In this document: positions 34,593 through 43,891 of the stretch, piece by piece
Numbering within the stretch: position 1 is the stretch's first letter
Layout: each line of letters starts with the position of its first letter
Source: a bacterium
GTDB lineage: Bacteria > Zhuqueibacterota > QNDG01 > JABMRT01
Assembly: GCA_011046415.1 (NCBI GenBank)
Contig: DSAP01000076.1
Location: 1 to 46,461 of the forward strand
Direction of reading: 5' to 3'
Length of the DNA stretch: 46,461 bases
Made by a program: the position numbers and the translations under genes
Notes under the pieces: generated by a model
Told to the model about the DNA's origin: nothing
What the model saw: the letters and a program-made list of their open reading frames with translations, nothing else
Databases searched by the model: none

Positions 34593-37500
34593 ATGGATTC
34601 CGGCATCATGCGAGAACCCGGCAGAATCCGGTTGAAGTCTGTTTTCTTTCTCACGCTGATCTGTCTTCACGGTGTCTTCGGACAGACAGACACCCTCAGC
34701 CTGAGCGGATCGTGGTCGTTCCGACCGACCGGATCGGCCGCCACCACATTGCAGGTTCCTGGATTCTATGTCTGGAAATTGTCTCCGAAAGCATCTCTCA
34801 GTTTCCCGACGACCGTCACAGGTCCCTGGAAGATCGTCGAGGGAAAACCCGAAGCGACGTACGAGACGACGTTTCATATCCCTTCCGCCTTCGCAGGAAA
34901 ACGGATTTTCCTGAGATTTGAATCGGTCAATTTCCTCGCGGATATATTTATCAATGGAACATTCGTCTCCAGACAAATCGGCGGTTATCTTCCCTTCGAA
35001 ATCGACATCACGAATCATATCGAGATCCCTTCGCACAATTCGCTCAGGGTCGATATCAAATACTGGGATCCCGCCTTCCTCAACAGCGCGCAAAAACCCC
35101 TGTGGCCCGTGGGCTTCTACGATAATTTCTGGTGTCTCGGGATCACGGGAGACGTCTCGGTCATCGCACGGAATCCTGTGTATGTCGAAAACCTTTATCT
35201 CCGGACTTCGGTGACACAATGGAAAATCGACGCCGTCGTGACCCTGGTCAATGCGGATACGACCGCCCATACCGTCGTCCTGGAAAACCGGATCGAAGGG
35301 GACGGCTCCCCGGTCCTTTCCTGGAATGATCAATCCATTGCATTGTCCGCGGGCGACACCCTGGAGATCCCGTTGAGTCAGGCCTGGGGCAATCCGGATT
35401 TGTGGTGGCCCGACGATCCCCGCCTGTACCGGTGGGTGTCCCGGGTTCGGCAAGACGGGGTGTTGCGCGACGAACGGTCGGAACGGTTCGGTTTCCGGGA
35501 ATTCCGGATCCAGGGGAAACATTTTTCCCTGAACGGGGTCCGGACCAACCTGCGGGGAGACAATATCACGATACACGGCGAGAAGCAGTATTGGATTTAT
35601 CTCACCCCCACTCCCGAGGCATGGGCTGCGATTCTGGACTCGATGAAGGCCCTGAATTTCAACGTCATCCGCCTGCATCATTCACCTCCGCCACGCTGGA
35701 TGCTCGATCTGTGTGACGAAAAGGGCATGATGGCCGTCGGTGAATCGGCCTTAATGTGGCGAAACGAAGTCACACCCTATCAATCCCCTCAATATACAAT
35801 CAACGGAGCAAAATGGCAAAAGAAATGGGTCCGGGAGTATCGGAATCATCCCTCCATCATCCTCTGGAGCGCAGCGAATGAAATGTATGTCTGGGGACAG
35901 ATATGCTGCAGCCGTACGCAATTGATCACCTTCGCTTCGGCAATCAGAGAAATGGACACAACACGTCCGATCCTTTTCGAGGGAGATTGGGATCTGGACG
36001 GGTATGCCGAGATCATGTCGTATCATTACATATACGGCTATCCAAAGGGATGGCCCGGCGGGAACATATACACTTCGCTGAGCGGATACGTGCATTCGAC
36101 GAAACCCAGTTCCTACGGAGAATTCGAATGGTGGTCCGCCGCAGTCTCCGCCGCACAGCATGTGAGACGCCAAGGCGCCATGGCCCGCGCCTCACGCATC
36201 GTGGGTTTCTCAGACATCCGTCCCTATCGTCTGGACTGGACCTGGCATCCCAATCCGAATTATACGGACATCTATGACCCGACCTTCAGACCCAGCCCCC
36301 ACCAGAAAGCATGGATCAGAAACGCCTTTAATCCTGTCGCCGTATTCGACAAATCCTTTTATGAAAACCGCGTCGATGAATGGACACCTGTTTACAATGA
36401 AAATGACCTGATTACTCGTACTCTGGTGATCTTCAATGACGATCGGCAAAACACAGAAGTGGATGTACATATCAAGGTCTGGCTCGATAATGCACTCTCA
36501 GAGAAGCAAGTGTTTTCCGTGGATATCCCACTGGGCGACCATATCGAAAGAGACGTCCGGTTCAGGGCACCGTTCGTATCTCAGAATCGAAGCATCCGGG
36601 TTGAACTGAACACGTATAAAAACGGAGTTCAAAGGTTCACAGAAAGATACGTTTACTGGATCCAGAACCGCGGTCTCTCTCCCCCGGACAGAGTCCAACA
36701 CATGACCCTCTTGCATCAACCGGACGGTCTCGACATCACCTGGCCCGCGGTGACCCGGGATCTGTTCGGCGGACCGGAAACCATCGACCGGTACGTTTTG
36801 TACCGGTCGACCGATTGTTTCGCCGCCACGGCGGGAGCCGACTCCTTTGTCATCCGGAATCAGACCCGGCATGCGGACAACTGGACGGCCCATATCGGCA
36901 ACCCGGACCTGAACGCCTATTACCGCATCCGGGCCGTGGACAACACCCAGCTGATTTCGGACTGGTCGGACATTTATGTTTCCTTCGATTACGCCCTGAA
37001 AACCGGGGGCGGAACCAATTTCACCCACATCGCCGTCCCGGTGGACGACCCGAACCTGAGGGATGCGAAGGCCCTGCTGGAACGGATCCCGACCTCGAAA
37101 TCCGTCATCCGGTGGGACGCCGCGCATCAGGGGTACGAGCAATACGTGCCCGGACTCCCGAACACGAATTTCCCGGTCGAACCGGGCGAGCCCTGCTGGG
37201 TGCATACCGTCTCGGACACCGTGGCGGACTTCACGGGAAAAATCGCCGAGCCCGCCTATACCCTGTATCCCGTCGAAAACGGAACCGGATTCCACGCCGT
37301 CATGCTTCCGCTGGACTGCGGGGATCTCGCGACCGCCTCCGCGCTCATGGAGAGTATCGGAAAATGCAACGGCATCGCGAAATGGGACCCTGTGGTCCAG
37401 GGATACATCCAGTTCGATCCGTCCGTCCCGGGTTCGGATTTTCCGGCCCGTCCCGGGTATCCCTATCTCGTCCACGTGACGGACGACGTGGTCTGGCCGG

Positions 37501-38141
37501 CCTCCGGACAGGCGGGAAAGTCCGTCCCCCGGGAACGCGTCCGAATGGCATCGGATTTCTCGCGCGCCCCGCATCTGGTCTGGGGAGAGACCGCGGGAGA
37601 CGGACGGGAAGCGTCCGCCGCCTTTCGCGCCTTCATCGCGGAACGCCCGGAGGCGGTCCTCACCCATGAATCGCCCGGGTCTTCGCTGTCCCGTGACCGG
37701 TGGGCGGTGCAATGCGCCGCGTTCCCGGACGGCTGGCGCGCGGGCGAGACCCTGGTCGTCGACCTGACGGATTCGGAGGGAAAGGACAGGCGATTCCGGA
37801 CCGTGCTGAGTTGGAATCCATCCGACCGCGCGGACGGGGTGACGGAGCGGGAGCATGGACGGCCGGAATCCCCGATCCTGACCAATCACCCCAATCCGTT
37901 CAACGGGCGGACACTCCTCCGTTTCGATCAGGACGGGCCGTCCCATGTCCTCCTGGATATCCTGAATCCGCGCGGCCGGCGGGTCGCCCGGCTCGTGGAC
38001 CGGCGGATGGAAGCCGGGACGGTCGAGGTCTCCTGGGACGCCCGGGACGATCTCGGGCGCCCGGTCTCCGCGGGTCTCTACCTGGCCCGGCTCAGGGCGG
38101 AATCCCGAATCACGATCCGGAAAATGATTTTGACGAACTGA
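34593..38141 (+). CDS. Secreted glycoside hydrolase family 2 enzyme with C-terminal module chain and FlgD/T9SS-like tail
   Basis: A 1182-residue secreted enzyme. A signal peptide (VFFLTLICLHGVFGQ) precedes a GH2 sugar-binding domain (residues about 30-190), an Ig-like domain (to about 295), and a TIM-barrel catalytic domain (to about 600). The acid/base Glu is E430 in SAANEMY and the nucleophile is probably E510 in YGEFEWW, so the enzyme is likely a retaining beta-galactosidase, glucuronidase or related exo-enzyme. After Ig/Fn3-like domains (to about 800) come two related modules of about 75 residues (810-965), a HLVWG-centred domain (about 985-1085), and a HPNPFN-type tail (from 1099) like FlgD/T9SS sorting domains. 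The same four C-terminal modules recur in the next gene. No strong ribosome binding site precedes the start. Confidence 0.88.
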   Translation: MDSGIMREPGRIRLKSVFFLTLICLHGVFGQTDTLSLSGSWSFRPTGSAATTLQVPGFYVWKLSPKASLSFPTTVTGPWKIVEGKPEATYETTFHIPSAFAGKRIFLRFESVNFLADIFINGTFVSRQIGGYLPFEIDITNHIEIPSHNSLRVDIKYWDPAFLNSAQKPLWPVGFYDNFWCLGITGDVSVIARNPVYVENLYLRTSVTQWKIDAVVTLVNADTTAHTVVLENRIEGDGSPVLSWNDQSIALSAGDTLEIPLSQAWGNPDLWWPDDPRLYRWVSRVRQDGVLRDERSERFGFREFRIQGKHFSLNGVRTNLRGDNITIHGEKQYWIYLTPTPEAWAAILDSMKALNFNVIRLHHSPPPRWMLDLCDEKGMMAVGESALMWRNEVTPYQSPQYTINGAKWQKKWVREYRNHPSIILWSAANEMYVWGQICCSRTQLITFASAIREMDTTRPILFEGDWDLDGYAEIMSYHYIYGYPKGWPGGNIYTSLSGYVHSTKPSSYGEFEWWSAAVSAAQHVRRQGAMARASRIVGFSDIRPYRLDWTWHPNPNYTDIYDPTFRPSPHQKAWIRNAFNPVAVFDKSFYENRVDEWTPVYNENDLITRTLVIFNDDRQNTEVDVHIKVWLDNALSEKQVFSVDIPLGDHIERDVRFRAPFVSQNRSIRVELNTYKNGVQRFTERYVYWIQNRGLSPPDRVQHMTLLHQPDGLDITWPAVTRDLFGGPETIDRYVLYRSTDCFAATAGADSFVIRNQTRHADNWTAHIGNPDLNAYYRIRAVDNTQLISDWSDIYVSFDYALKTGGGTNFTHIAVPVDDPNLRDAKALLERIPTSKSVIRWDAAHQGYEQYVPGLPNTNFPVEPGEPCWVHTVSDTVADFTGKIAEPAYTLYPVENGTGFHAVMLPLDCGDLATASALMESIGKCNGIAKWDPVVQGYIQFDPSVPGSDFPARPGYPYLVHVTDDVVWPASGQAGKSVPRERVRMASDFSRAPHLVWGETAGDGREASAAFRAFIAERPEAVLTHESPGSSLSRDRWAVQCAAFPDGWRAGETLVVDLTDSEGKDRRFRTVLSWNPSDRADGVTEREHGRPESPILTNHPNPFNGRTLLRFDQDGPSHVLLDILNPRGRRVARLVDRRMEAGTVEVSWDARDDLGRPVSAGLYLARLRAESRITIRKMILTN

Positions 38142-38391
38142 TCTTTTTCCCGGGGAACGAATCGGTATCCAACGGGTACAAGATTGAAGTCAAATCGCTA
38201 TGATCGACCGGGCCTGGACGGAATTTGTTCACGGGTAAAACCGGACGGGATGATATTTCCATTCGGAAACACAGGGAGATTGTCTTTTTGATGCTTGAGT
38301 TTGTTTTTTTATTTCCGGTCTGCCCGCAGAACAGGACGGAACAAAATTTGCATGGTTTTTTAGTTATTTAAGGACCGATGACCGAGGGAAG

Positions 38392-41300
38392 ATGCATCCG
38401 GGCAAGAACATCACGAATCTTATCTGTATTTTCCTCCTGGCGGCGACCGGCAGACTGACGGCCGTTTTCCCGGATTATCCGTCTAACCCTTTCGCCTTTT
38501 CGGTTGCGGAGCCTCCGTATTACGGGACTTTCTTCGCCGCGGATCTGAACAACGACGGACTGCTTGATTTCACCTTTCGCTCCGTCACCACCCTGTACGC
38601 CTACGACCACTGGGGAGCCCTCATGTGGCAGGTTCCCCTCGCCTATCCCTGCCCGGAAATCAACAACCACGGCACCAAACACGGCGCGGCCGATGTGGAC
38701 GGCGACGGACGGGTCGAAGTGGTGGCGCTCGACAACGATGCGAACGTCTATATTCTCGACGGGGAGACCGGAACCGTGAAACAGATTTATCCGCTGCCTC
38801 CCCTTGGGACGGATCAGCTCGCCTGCCACATCGCGGTCGTCAACCTGCGCGGCATGGGCGACCGGGACGCCGTCATCCAGACCTGCGACATCTCTCCGGA
38901 ATTGCACGGATGGAACGAGAATGCCATGGGGTATTATCTGAACCGTTCCCTGATCGCCATGAATCTGGAAACCGGAACGGTCCTCTGGCGCGTGGACCAG
39001 GACGCCGATCCGTCCAACGGGATCTATGAAGGATACTGGGGCCCCGCCCACGGTTCCTTCTTCGCCGCGGATGTGGACGGAGACGGCCTGGACGAGGTGA
39101 TCGGAGGCAATCTCATCCGGGCGGACGGGACCGTGGTCGACCTGGGATATCCGCGCGACTGGATCGACATCGACGCTCCGCGCAGTTATATCGATCACCT
39201 CGACGGCATTTCCGTCGGAGACATCCGCCCCGATCTCCCGGGACTCGAATGGGTCGTGACCAATGAAGACAATACCGGGAACACCCATCATCACACCTCA
39301 CTGATGAATACGGACGGAATCATCTGGTCTCATCAGATTTCAGCCGCTATTCCCCAGGCCAAGGAACCCCAGCAGATTGCCGTCGGAAATTACGACCCGG
39401 CCAACCCCTTTCCTGAAATCTGGGCACGTTCCCGTCTCGGCGGACAGGGTGACCAGTTCTACCGGCCCTATGATTCCCAATGGGCCTGGCTCTATGACGC
39501 ACAGGGAAACCTGTATGACCGGGTGACGACGTACCGGATGGTCGAGAGGCTGCCGCGGGGATTCAACAGCCACCCGACGGAGGGCAACAAACTCGGCATC
39601 GAAATCCCCTGGACCATCGACTGGGACGGCAGCCCGAAGGAATACATCGCGGGAAAGGCCCGCTATGTGGACGGCCATATCGGAATCCTGGATGTCTGGA
39701 AAACGTCTTACCAGTACAAACTCGACACGGTGTGGACGACCATGAATCGCCGGCCCAACATGAAGGCGCAGATGCTCTATGTGGCGGATGTCGCGGGCGA
39801 CGGACGGGAAGAGATGATCGTGTACGACGCCTCGGACGGAAAGATCCGGATTTACGCGAACACAAAGCCGAATCCGCACCAGCCCAAACCGCACAAATGG
39901 GACGATCCGCTCTACCGGCGGCTGAAACAGAACTGGAACTACTATTCACCGGGCGGCTACACCTACACGAATTACCCGCTGATCGCGGACATTCAAATTT
40001 CGGACATCACGGCCAGCGGCGCGACGATTTCGTGGACGACCGATGTGCCGTCCACCTCCCGGATCGCCTACGGTCCGACCGACCGTCTCGGCGGCCTGAC
40101 GGAGGAAAACACCGCCCTGACGACCGCCCACACGATCCTGATCGACTCTTTGGAAAAGAACACCCCGTATAAGATTCAGATCCACTGCAGGAACCAGTAC
40201 GGCAAGCTGGGCATTTCGCATATCCGGGACCTCGACCTGCTCGAACTGCCCCCCGTCGATCTGACACGGATCTCGGCCGCCTCGCAGGGACAGGTTCAGT
40301 TGACCTGGGGTGAGATTCAGGACATTTCCCTATTCAATGTCTACCGCGATACAACCACGGGTTTCTTCCCCGGGGACGCCAACCGCATCGGAAACCGCAT
40401 CGCGGATGCGGATCCGGGACAGACCGGCGTTCAGTGGACCGATACCGGGGAAGGGCCCCCGGTCCGGTTCTACAAAGTCACGGCCGCGAGCGGCATCCAC
40501 GAAGGCGACCCCTCCGAAGCCCTGGGCGTCTACACCTATCCCATCGTGACGACCGAGGAAACCGATTTCAATCTCATCGGACTGTCGCTCGAAACCACGG
40601 GCCTTCCCCGGGCAAGCGACCTGATGGCACGGATTCCCGGATGCAACTCGGTCGCCCGCTGGGATGCGTCCCAGCAGGGATTCGAACAATATGTCCCCGG
40701 AATACCTGCGACGAATTTCGACATCCAATCGGGTCAGGCCTATTATATCAACGCCACTCTGGATACGGCCTGGACCCTGACGGGGAGACCGGTCCGTCCG
40801 GTGTACACGCTCATCGCGACGGCGACGAGTTCTTTCAACCCGATCCTGCTTCCGCTCTACCGGACGGATATCCGGACGGCTTCCGCGCTCGCCGCGGACA
40901 TTCCGGGCTGCAACGGCGTGGCCCGCTGGGATGCGGCCTCCCAGGCCTATACCGATCAGTACGATCCCGCCGTTCCCGCCACGGACTTCCCGGTCCGTCC
41001 GGGACAACCCTATCTGGTCAACGTCACGGCCAACACCACCTGGCCGGAGCACGCGACACCCAAATCCATGCCCGGCCGGAAAGATATCGCCGCCCCTGCG
41101 GTGAGTCATGCCCCGCACCTGGTCTGGGGCCTGCTGGATCCCTCGTCACCGGCGGCGGCGTTCCGCGCCTATTTCAGCGACAGGCCGGGGCGTATCCTCA
41201 CGGAAACGTCCCCGGGATGCGGGATCCGGGAAGGCCGCTGGCAGGTGCAATGCGGCAATTTCAGGGACGGTTGGCATCCCGGAAAGGTCCTGGTCGTGGA

Positions 41301-41688
41301 ATTTCTGTCGCCGGAAGGCCGCATCCTCGGCCGGATCGAGACCGCCCTGTCGTCGAATCCTTCCGACCGCCATGAAGCTCCGGAAGCCGGCCGCGGGATG
41401 GAACATCCCGTTTCCACGTCGCTGGGCCGGAGTCATCCCAATCCGTTCAATCCGGCCACCACCGTCCCCTATGCCCTGGAGCGGGAGGGACCGGTCTCAA
41501 TCCGGATTTTCAATCTGCAGGGAAGGCTCGTCAGGACACTCGTGAACCGGTGGGAAACGGCCGGATTCAGGGAAGTCGTCTGGGATGGAACAGACCGTTC
41601 GAATCATCCGGTCTCGGGCGGGGTTTATCTCGTTTCGATGCAGGCCGGATATTTCAGGGCGACTCAGAAAATTCTGCTTTTAAAATAG
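38392..41688 (+). CDS. Secreted FG-GAP/Fn3 protein sharing C-terminal modules with the GH2 enzyme
   Basis: A 1098-residue secreted protein with a signal peptide (LICIFLLAATGRLTA). The first 520 residues are a large beta-propeller with FG-GAP-like calcium loops (DLNNDGLLD, DVDGDGRVE, DVDGDGLDE, DVAGDGREE) and many conserved aromatic motifs ending in NWNYYSPGGYTYTNY; this part may bind or cleave a polysaccharide, as propeller-type polysaccharide lyases do, but no catalytic residues can be assigned. Two Fn3 domains follow (about 525-610 and 625-720), then two related 75-residue modules (726-890), the HLVWG domain (about 905-1005) and an HPNPFN-type tail (from about 1015). It lies 250 bases behind the GH2 gene with no terminator seen, so both are probably expressed together. 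AGGGA lies close before the ATG. Confidence 0.83.
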   Translation: MHPGKNITNLICIFLLAATGRLTAVFPDYPSNPFAFSVAEPPYYGTFFAADLNNDGLLDFTFRSVTTLYAYDHWGALMWQVPLAYPCPEINNHGTKHGAADVDGDGRVEVVALDNDANVYILDGETGTVKQIYPLPPLGTDQLACHIAVVNLRGMGDRDAVIQTCDISPELHGWNENAMGYYLNRSLIAMNLETGTVLWRVDQDADPSNGIYEGYWGPAHGSFFAADVDGDGLDEVIGGNLIRADGTVVDLGYPRDWIDIDAPRSYIDHLDGISVGDIRPDLPGLEWVVTNEDNTGNTHHHTSLMNTDGIIWSHQISAAIPQAKEPQQIAVGNYDPANPFPEIWARSRLGGQGDQFYRPYDSQWAWLYDAQGNLYDRVTTYRMVERLPRGFNSHPTEGNKLGIEIPWTIDWDGSPKEYIAGKARYVDGHIGILDVWKTSYQYKLDTVWTTMNRRPNMKAQMLYVADVAGDGREEMIVYDASDGKIRIYANTKPNPHQPKPHKWDDPLYRRLKQNWNYYSPGGYTYTNYPLIADIQISDITASGATISWTTDVPSTSRIAYGPTDRLGGLTEENTALTTAHTILIDSLEKNTPYKIQIHCRNQYGKLGISHIRDLDLLELPPVDLTRISAASQGQVQLTWGEIQDISLFNVYRDTTTGFFPGDANRIGNRIADADPGQTGVQWTDTGEGPPVRFYKVTAASGIHEGDPSEALGVYTYPIVTTEETDFNLIGLSLETTGLPRASDLMARIPGCNSVARWDASQQGFEQYVPGIPATNFDIQSGQAYYINATLDTAWTLTGRPVRPVYTLIATATSSFNPILLPLYRTDIRTASALAADIPGCNGVARWDAASQAYTDQYDPAVPATDFPVRPGQPYLVNVTANTTWPEHATPKSMPGRKDIAAPAVSHAPHLVWGLLDPSSPAAAFRAYFSDRPGRILTETSPGCGIREGRWQVQCGNFRDGWHPGKVLVVEFLSPEGRILGRIETALSSNPSDRHEAPEAGRGMEHPVSTSLGRSHPNPFNPATTVPYALEREGPVSIRIFNLQGRLVRTLVNRWETAGFREVVWDGTDRSNHPVSGGVYLVSMQAGYFRATQKILLLK

Positions 41689-41792
41689 CGGGCCGTGATC
41701 CCGCGCCCACGGATACCGCGCATCCCGCTTATATTCATTTCTGTTTGCATCTCGGTCCGGGTGGGGAAACGCCCCTGCATGCTGAATCCGGA

Positions 41793-42365
41793 TCACAACC
41801 AGTTCAGTTCCCGGAGTTCCGGAACGGCGTCCAGCAGGGCGTCGTGCAGGCCCTCGAGTTCCTCCAGGATCACATCGAGCGAGTCGGCTTTCGCCTCCAG
41901 CCTTTCGGCCCGGGCCTCGATGCGCGCGGATTCGCGTTCCATGTCGCGCTCGAGATCCTCCGTGCTATAACCCGGCAGGATGAGCCGGAAAACCCCGGTG
42001 ACCGCCTTCAGGCCGATGCCGGCGCCGGCCAGCCCGACACGGGCCCCTTCCCGGGCGATCGCGCGCGTCTCCGCCATCACATGCACCGCCGCTTCATGAT
42101 AGGCACCGGCCAGCCGGCTCTGGTCGTCGTCCAGATCGACGGGATGTCCGTTGACGAGTAGGGTCCGATCCCCGCGGATCACCACCCGTTCCGTCCGGTC
42201 CGCGTTGACGAGATACACAGCGTCCTGCCGGACGTAAATTCGCACATCCTCATGGAGTTGAATCGCGGGTCGCAGCCCCGGCCCCATCCGCATCTCGCGG
42301 CGTTGTGCCGGGAGAGACGCGCACAGTATCAGGGACAGGACCAATCCACGTCGGACGGATTTCAT
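41793..42365 (-). CDS. DUF2884 (YggN-like) exported protein
   Basis: A 190-residue exported protein that resembles E. coli YggN (DUF2884), whose function is unknown. The signal peptide is MKSVRRGLVLSLILCASLPA. Family landmarks are the strand-rich start (AIQLHEDVRIYVRQDAVYLVN), the LLVNGHPVDLDDDQSRLAGAYHEA segment, and GLAGAGIGLKAVTGVFRLI; the last 60 residues form a Glu/Arg-rich coiled coil (DLERDMERESARIEARAERLEAKADS). The ATG at 42365 has AGGAGGAG at ideal spacing, suggesting its own efficient translation start. It lies on the same strand 147 bases downstream of hgcB, with a perfect GC-rich hairpin (CGGACGG/CCGTCCG, 42434-42451) but no T-run between them, so co-transcription with hgcAB is possible but unproven. 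Confidence 0.78.
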   Translation of the reverse strand: MKSVRRGLVLSLILCASLPAQRREMRMGPGLRPAIQLHEDVRIYVRQDAVYLVNADRTERVVIRGDRTLLVNGHPVDLDDDQSRLAGAYHEAAVHVMAETRAIAREGARVGLAGAGIGLKAVTGVFRLILPGYSTEDLERDMERESARIEARAERLEAKADSLDVILEELEGLHDALLDAVPELRELNWL

Positions 42366-42433
42366 GACAGTATCTCCTCCTGACTAATCGTCTTGAACGA
42401 GATTACGAAGAAACCCGTGAAAGGTTACAGCGT

Positions 42434-42451
42434 CGGACGGATGTCCGTCCG
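42434..42451. terminator. Perfect hairpin between hgcB and the DUF2884 gene
   Basis: CGGACGG and CCGTCCG form a perfect 7-bp stem with a four-base ATGT loop, about 60 bases after the hgcB stop. No T-run follows on the minus strand, so it may stabilise mRNA ends rather than terminate. Confidence 0.35.
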
Positions 42452-42512
42452 GTTCGATTCAAATCCGCCCGGTTCAGGCAACCGCCGACCAGGAGGGTTA
42501 TCCCGACCCCCG

Positions 42513-42815
42513 TCACCCGTTTTCGCAGCAGCCGGTCCCGGAACAACCGCAGGCTGGATTCTCCGTGCCGCGCAACTTCCCGGCTATCACCGCAGCCGCG
42601 CATCCGACTCCCGCACGGACGGACAGCGCCCCCGGCGCGCAATTCCGTGCGCAGGCACCGCATTCCATGCACGCATCGCGGTCCTCAATGACCGCCTTCC
42701 GGCCTTCGATCCGGAACACGGCATGGGGACAGACTTCGGCGCACATCCCGCATCCGGTGCATTTCGATATATCCAGTGCCAGCGTGGTGACATTCTTCAG
42801 ATAACGCATCTGCAT
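42513..42815 (-). CDS. hgcB: Mercury methylation ferredoxin HgcB
   Basis: HgcB is the 2[4Fe-4S] ferredoxin that reduces the corrinoid of HgcA and helps deliver Hg(II) during methylmercury formation. This 100-residue protein has cluster motif I CTGCGMCAEVC (C19, C22, C25, C29) and cluster motif II CMECGACARNC (C49, C52, C55, C59); the C-M-E-C-G-A-C wording is the accepted HgcB signature. A further conserved single Cys (C72, in GVGCAAA) and a C-terminal Cys-rich end (ACGCSGTGCC, C89, C91, C96, C97) match the residues thought to bind mercury. The start is ATG 42815; the longer ORF in the track reads through hgcA in another frame. It starts 14 bases after hgcA, so the two are co-translated. Ordinary ferredoxins lack the ECGAC and terminal Cys pair. 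Confidence 0.93.
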   Translation of the reverse strand: MQMRYLKNVTTLALDISKCTGCGMCAEVCPHAVFRIEGRKAVIEDRDACMECGACARNCAPGALSVRAGVGCAAAVIAGKLRGTENPACGCSGTGCCENG

Positions 42816-42829
42816 GTTGGAATCCCCGT

Positions 42830-43891
42830 TTACCGGATCATGACAATCTGTAGTACCATTCCCGCGACCACTGAAAGGATCAGGGCGGGCAGACCCCGGG
42901 CAAGCTCCTTCCGGACGCCGGAGAGCGAGGTATAGGTCGTGGCTCCCGTAAAATTGAAGGCGATATACGCCGTGACCGGCGGCAACATCAGGAGCAGGGA
43001 TGGGAGGAAAGACCGTTCCACCCCGGCCGCCAGAGAAACCGCCGGAATGACCGCCATGCCGAGCAGCCATCCGTTCAGGAGGAAGGAACGGAACGGCAGC
43101 CACGGGAGGAGGATCTGGAAAAGGACCGAACCGCCCAGGAAGGCCGTGAGATAAGGGATGAAGTCTTTTATGATTTCGCCTGAAATCCGGTGATCCCGGA
43201 TGAAACGGAGGGCGATCACCCAGATCAGGAAAATGGGAACGAATTTGAATGCCTGGATGAGTTCCAGCGGGATCAACGCCAGCCGATCCTTCAGGGGAAA
43301 GCGGACCCGCCGCATCCCGGGGCGAACCCGGCATCCATCCGCAAGATATCGGGGAATGTCTTTCGCATCCACCGGCCCGTATTCGACCCGGAATCCGGTC
43401 TCGCGTCTCACGTCATGCGCGGCCACGCCAGGCGCCCCGAGCTGGGGCAGGACGAGGATTCGGTGGCCGACGACGCGATCCAGGCCGACATCCTGGATTT
43501 TCCGGACCAATTCCTCCGTCCCGAACGTTCCCTTGCCCGCGGCGCACCAGACATTGATCCCCTGCGTGTCGAGGACGAGAATCCAGGCATCGATGCCGTC
43601 CAGACGGACGCGGAGGCGGTCGAATGTCAGTTTGTAATTCGCGGTCACGAGAACCGGGGAGGACGGACCGGGCCGGCCCGCGGCGTAGAGGCCGGGAAGG
43701 ACCGCGTACCGCATCCGGCCGATGCCCAGGCAAACCCGGATCGCTCCGAGTCGGTCCCGCCGGGTGAGTCGCGTGGAAATCACGGGAATTCGTCCCGCAT
43801 GCGTCCGGATGGATCCGGTGATCCAGGCTGGCTGGAAGGGGACTGTATCGGATAATCCGCGGCAGGATGCGGGTCCGATCGAATCGTTCAT
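42830..43891 (-). CDS. hgcA: Mercury methylation corrinoid protein HgcA
   Basis: HgcA carries the corrinoid that donates a methyl carbanion to Hg(II). The 353-residue protein has an N-terminal cobalamin-binding domain with the cap-helix motif NVWCAAGK at residues 113-120 (plus strand 43532-43555), in which C116 is the lower axial ligand, followed by GTFGTEELVRKI; the motif is unique to HgcA among CFeSP-like proteins. The C-terminal half holds five membrane helices (IPLELIQAFKFVPIFLIWVIAL, FIPYLTAFLGGSVLFQILL, SFLLNGWLLGMAVIPAVSLAAG, FLPSLLLMLPPVTAYIAFNF, ALILSVVAGMVLQIVM), as in characterised HgcA. I start at ATG 43891, with AAGGGAG upstream; this start overlaps the marR stop (ATGA). hgcB follows after 14 bases. 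Lineage within Hg methylators cannot be judged by eye. Confidence 0.95.
   Translation of the reverse strand: MNDSIGPASCRGLSDTVPFQPAWITGSIRTHAGRIPVISTRLTRRDRLGAIRVCLGIGRMRYAVLPGLYAAGRPGPSSPVLVTANYKLTFDRLRVRLDGIDAWILVLDTQGINVWCAAGKGTFGTEELVRKIQDVGLDRVVGHRILVLPQLGAPGVAAHDVRRETGFRVEYGPVDAKDIPRYLADGCRVRPGMRRVRFPLKDRLALIPLELIQAFKFVPIFLIWVIALRFIRDHRISGEIIKDFIPYLTAFLGGSVLFQILLPWLPFRSFLLNGWLLGMAVIPAVSLAAGVERSFLPSLLLMLPPVTAYIAFNFTGATTYTSLSGVRKELARGLPALILSVVAGMVLQIVMIR

Noticed and set aside
34298-34654. 118-residue minus-strand ORF in the radical SAM/GH2 intergenic region
   Set aside because: Overlaps the GH2 start, has no recognisable motif and lies over promoter-like sequence.
36498-37946. 482-residue minus-strand ORF inside the GH2 gene
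   Set aside because: No domain, no signal and no ribosome binding site; the GH2 frame is intact across it.
42513-42815. Ordinary two-cluster ferredoxin instead of HgcB
   Set aside because: The CMECGAC second motif, conserved C72, terminal Cys residues and the adjacent NVWCAAGK protein together fit HgcB, not a housekeeping ferredoxin.
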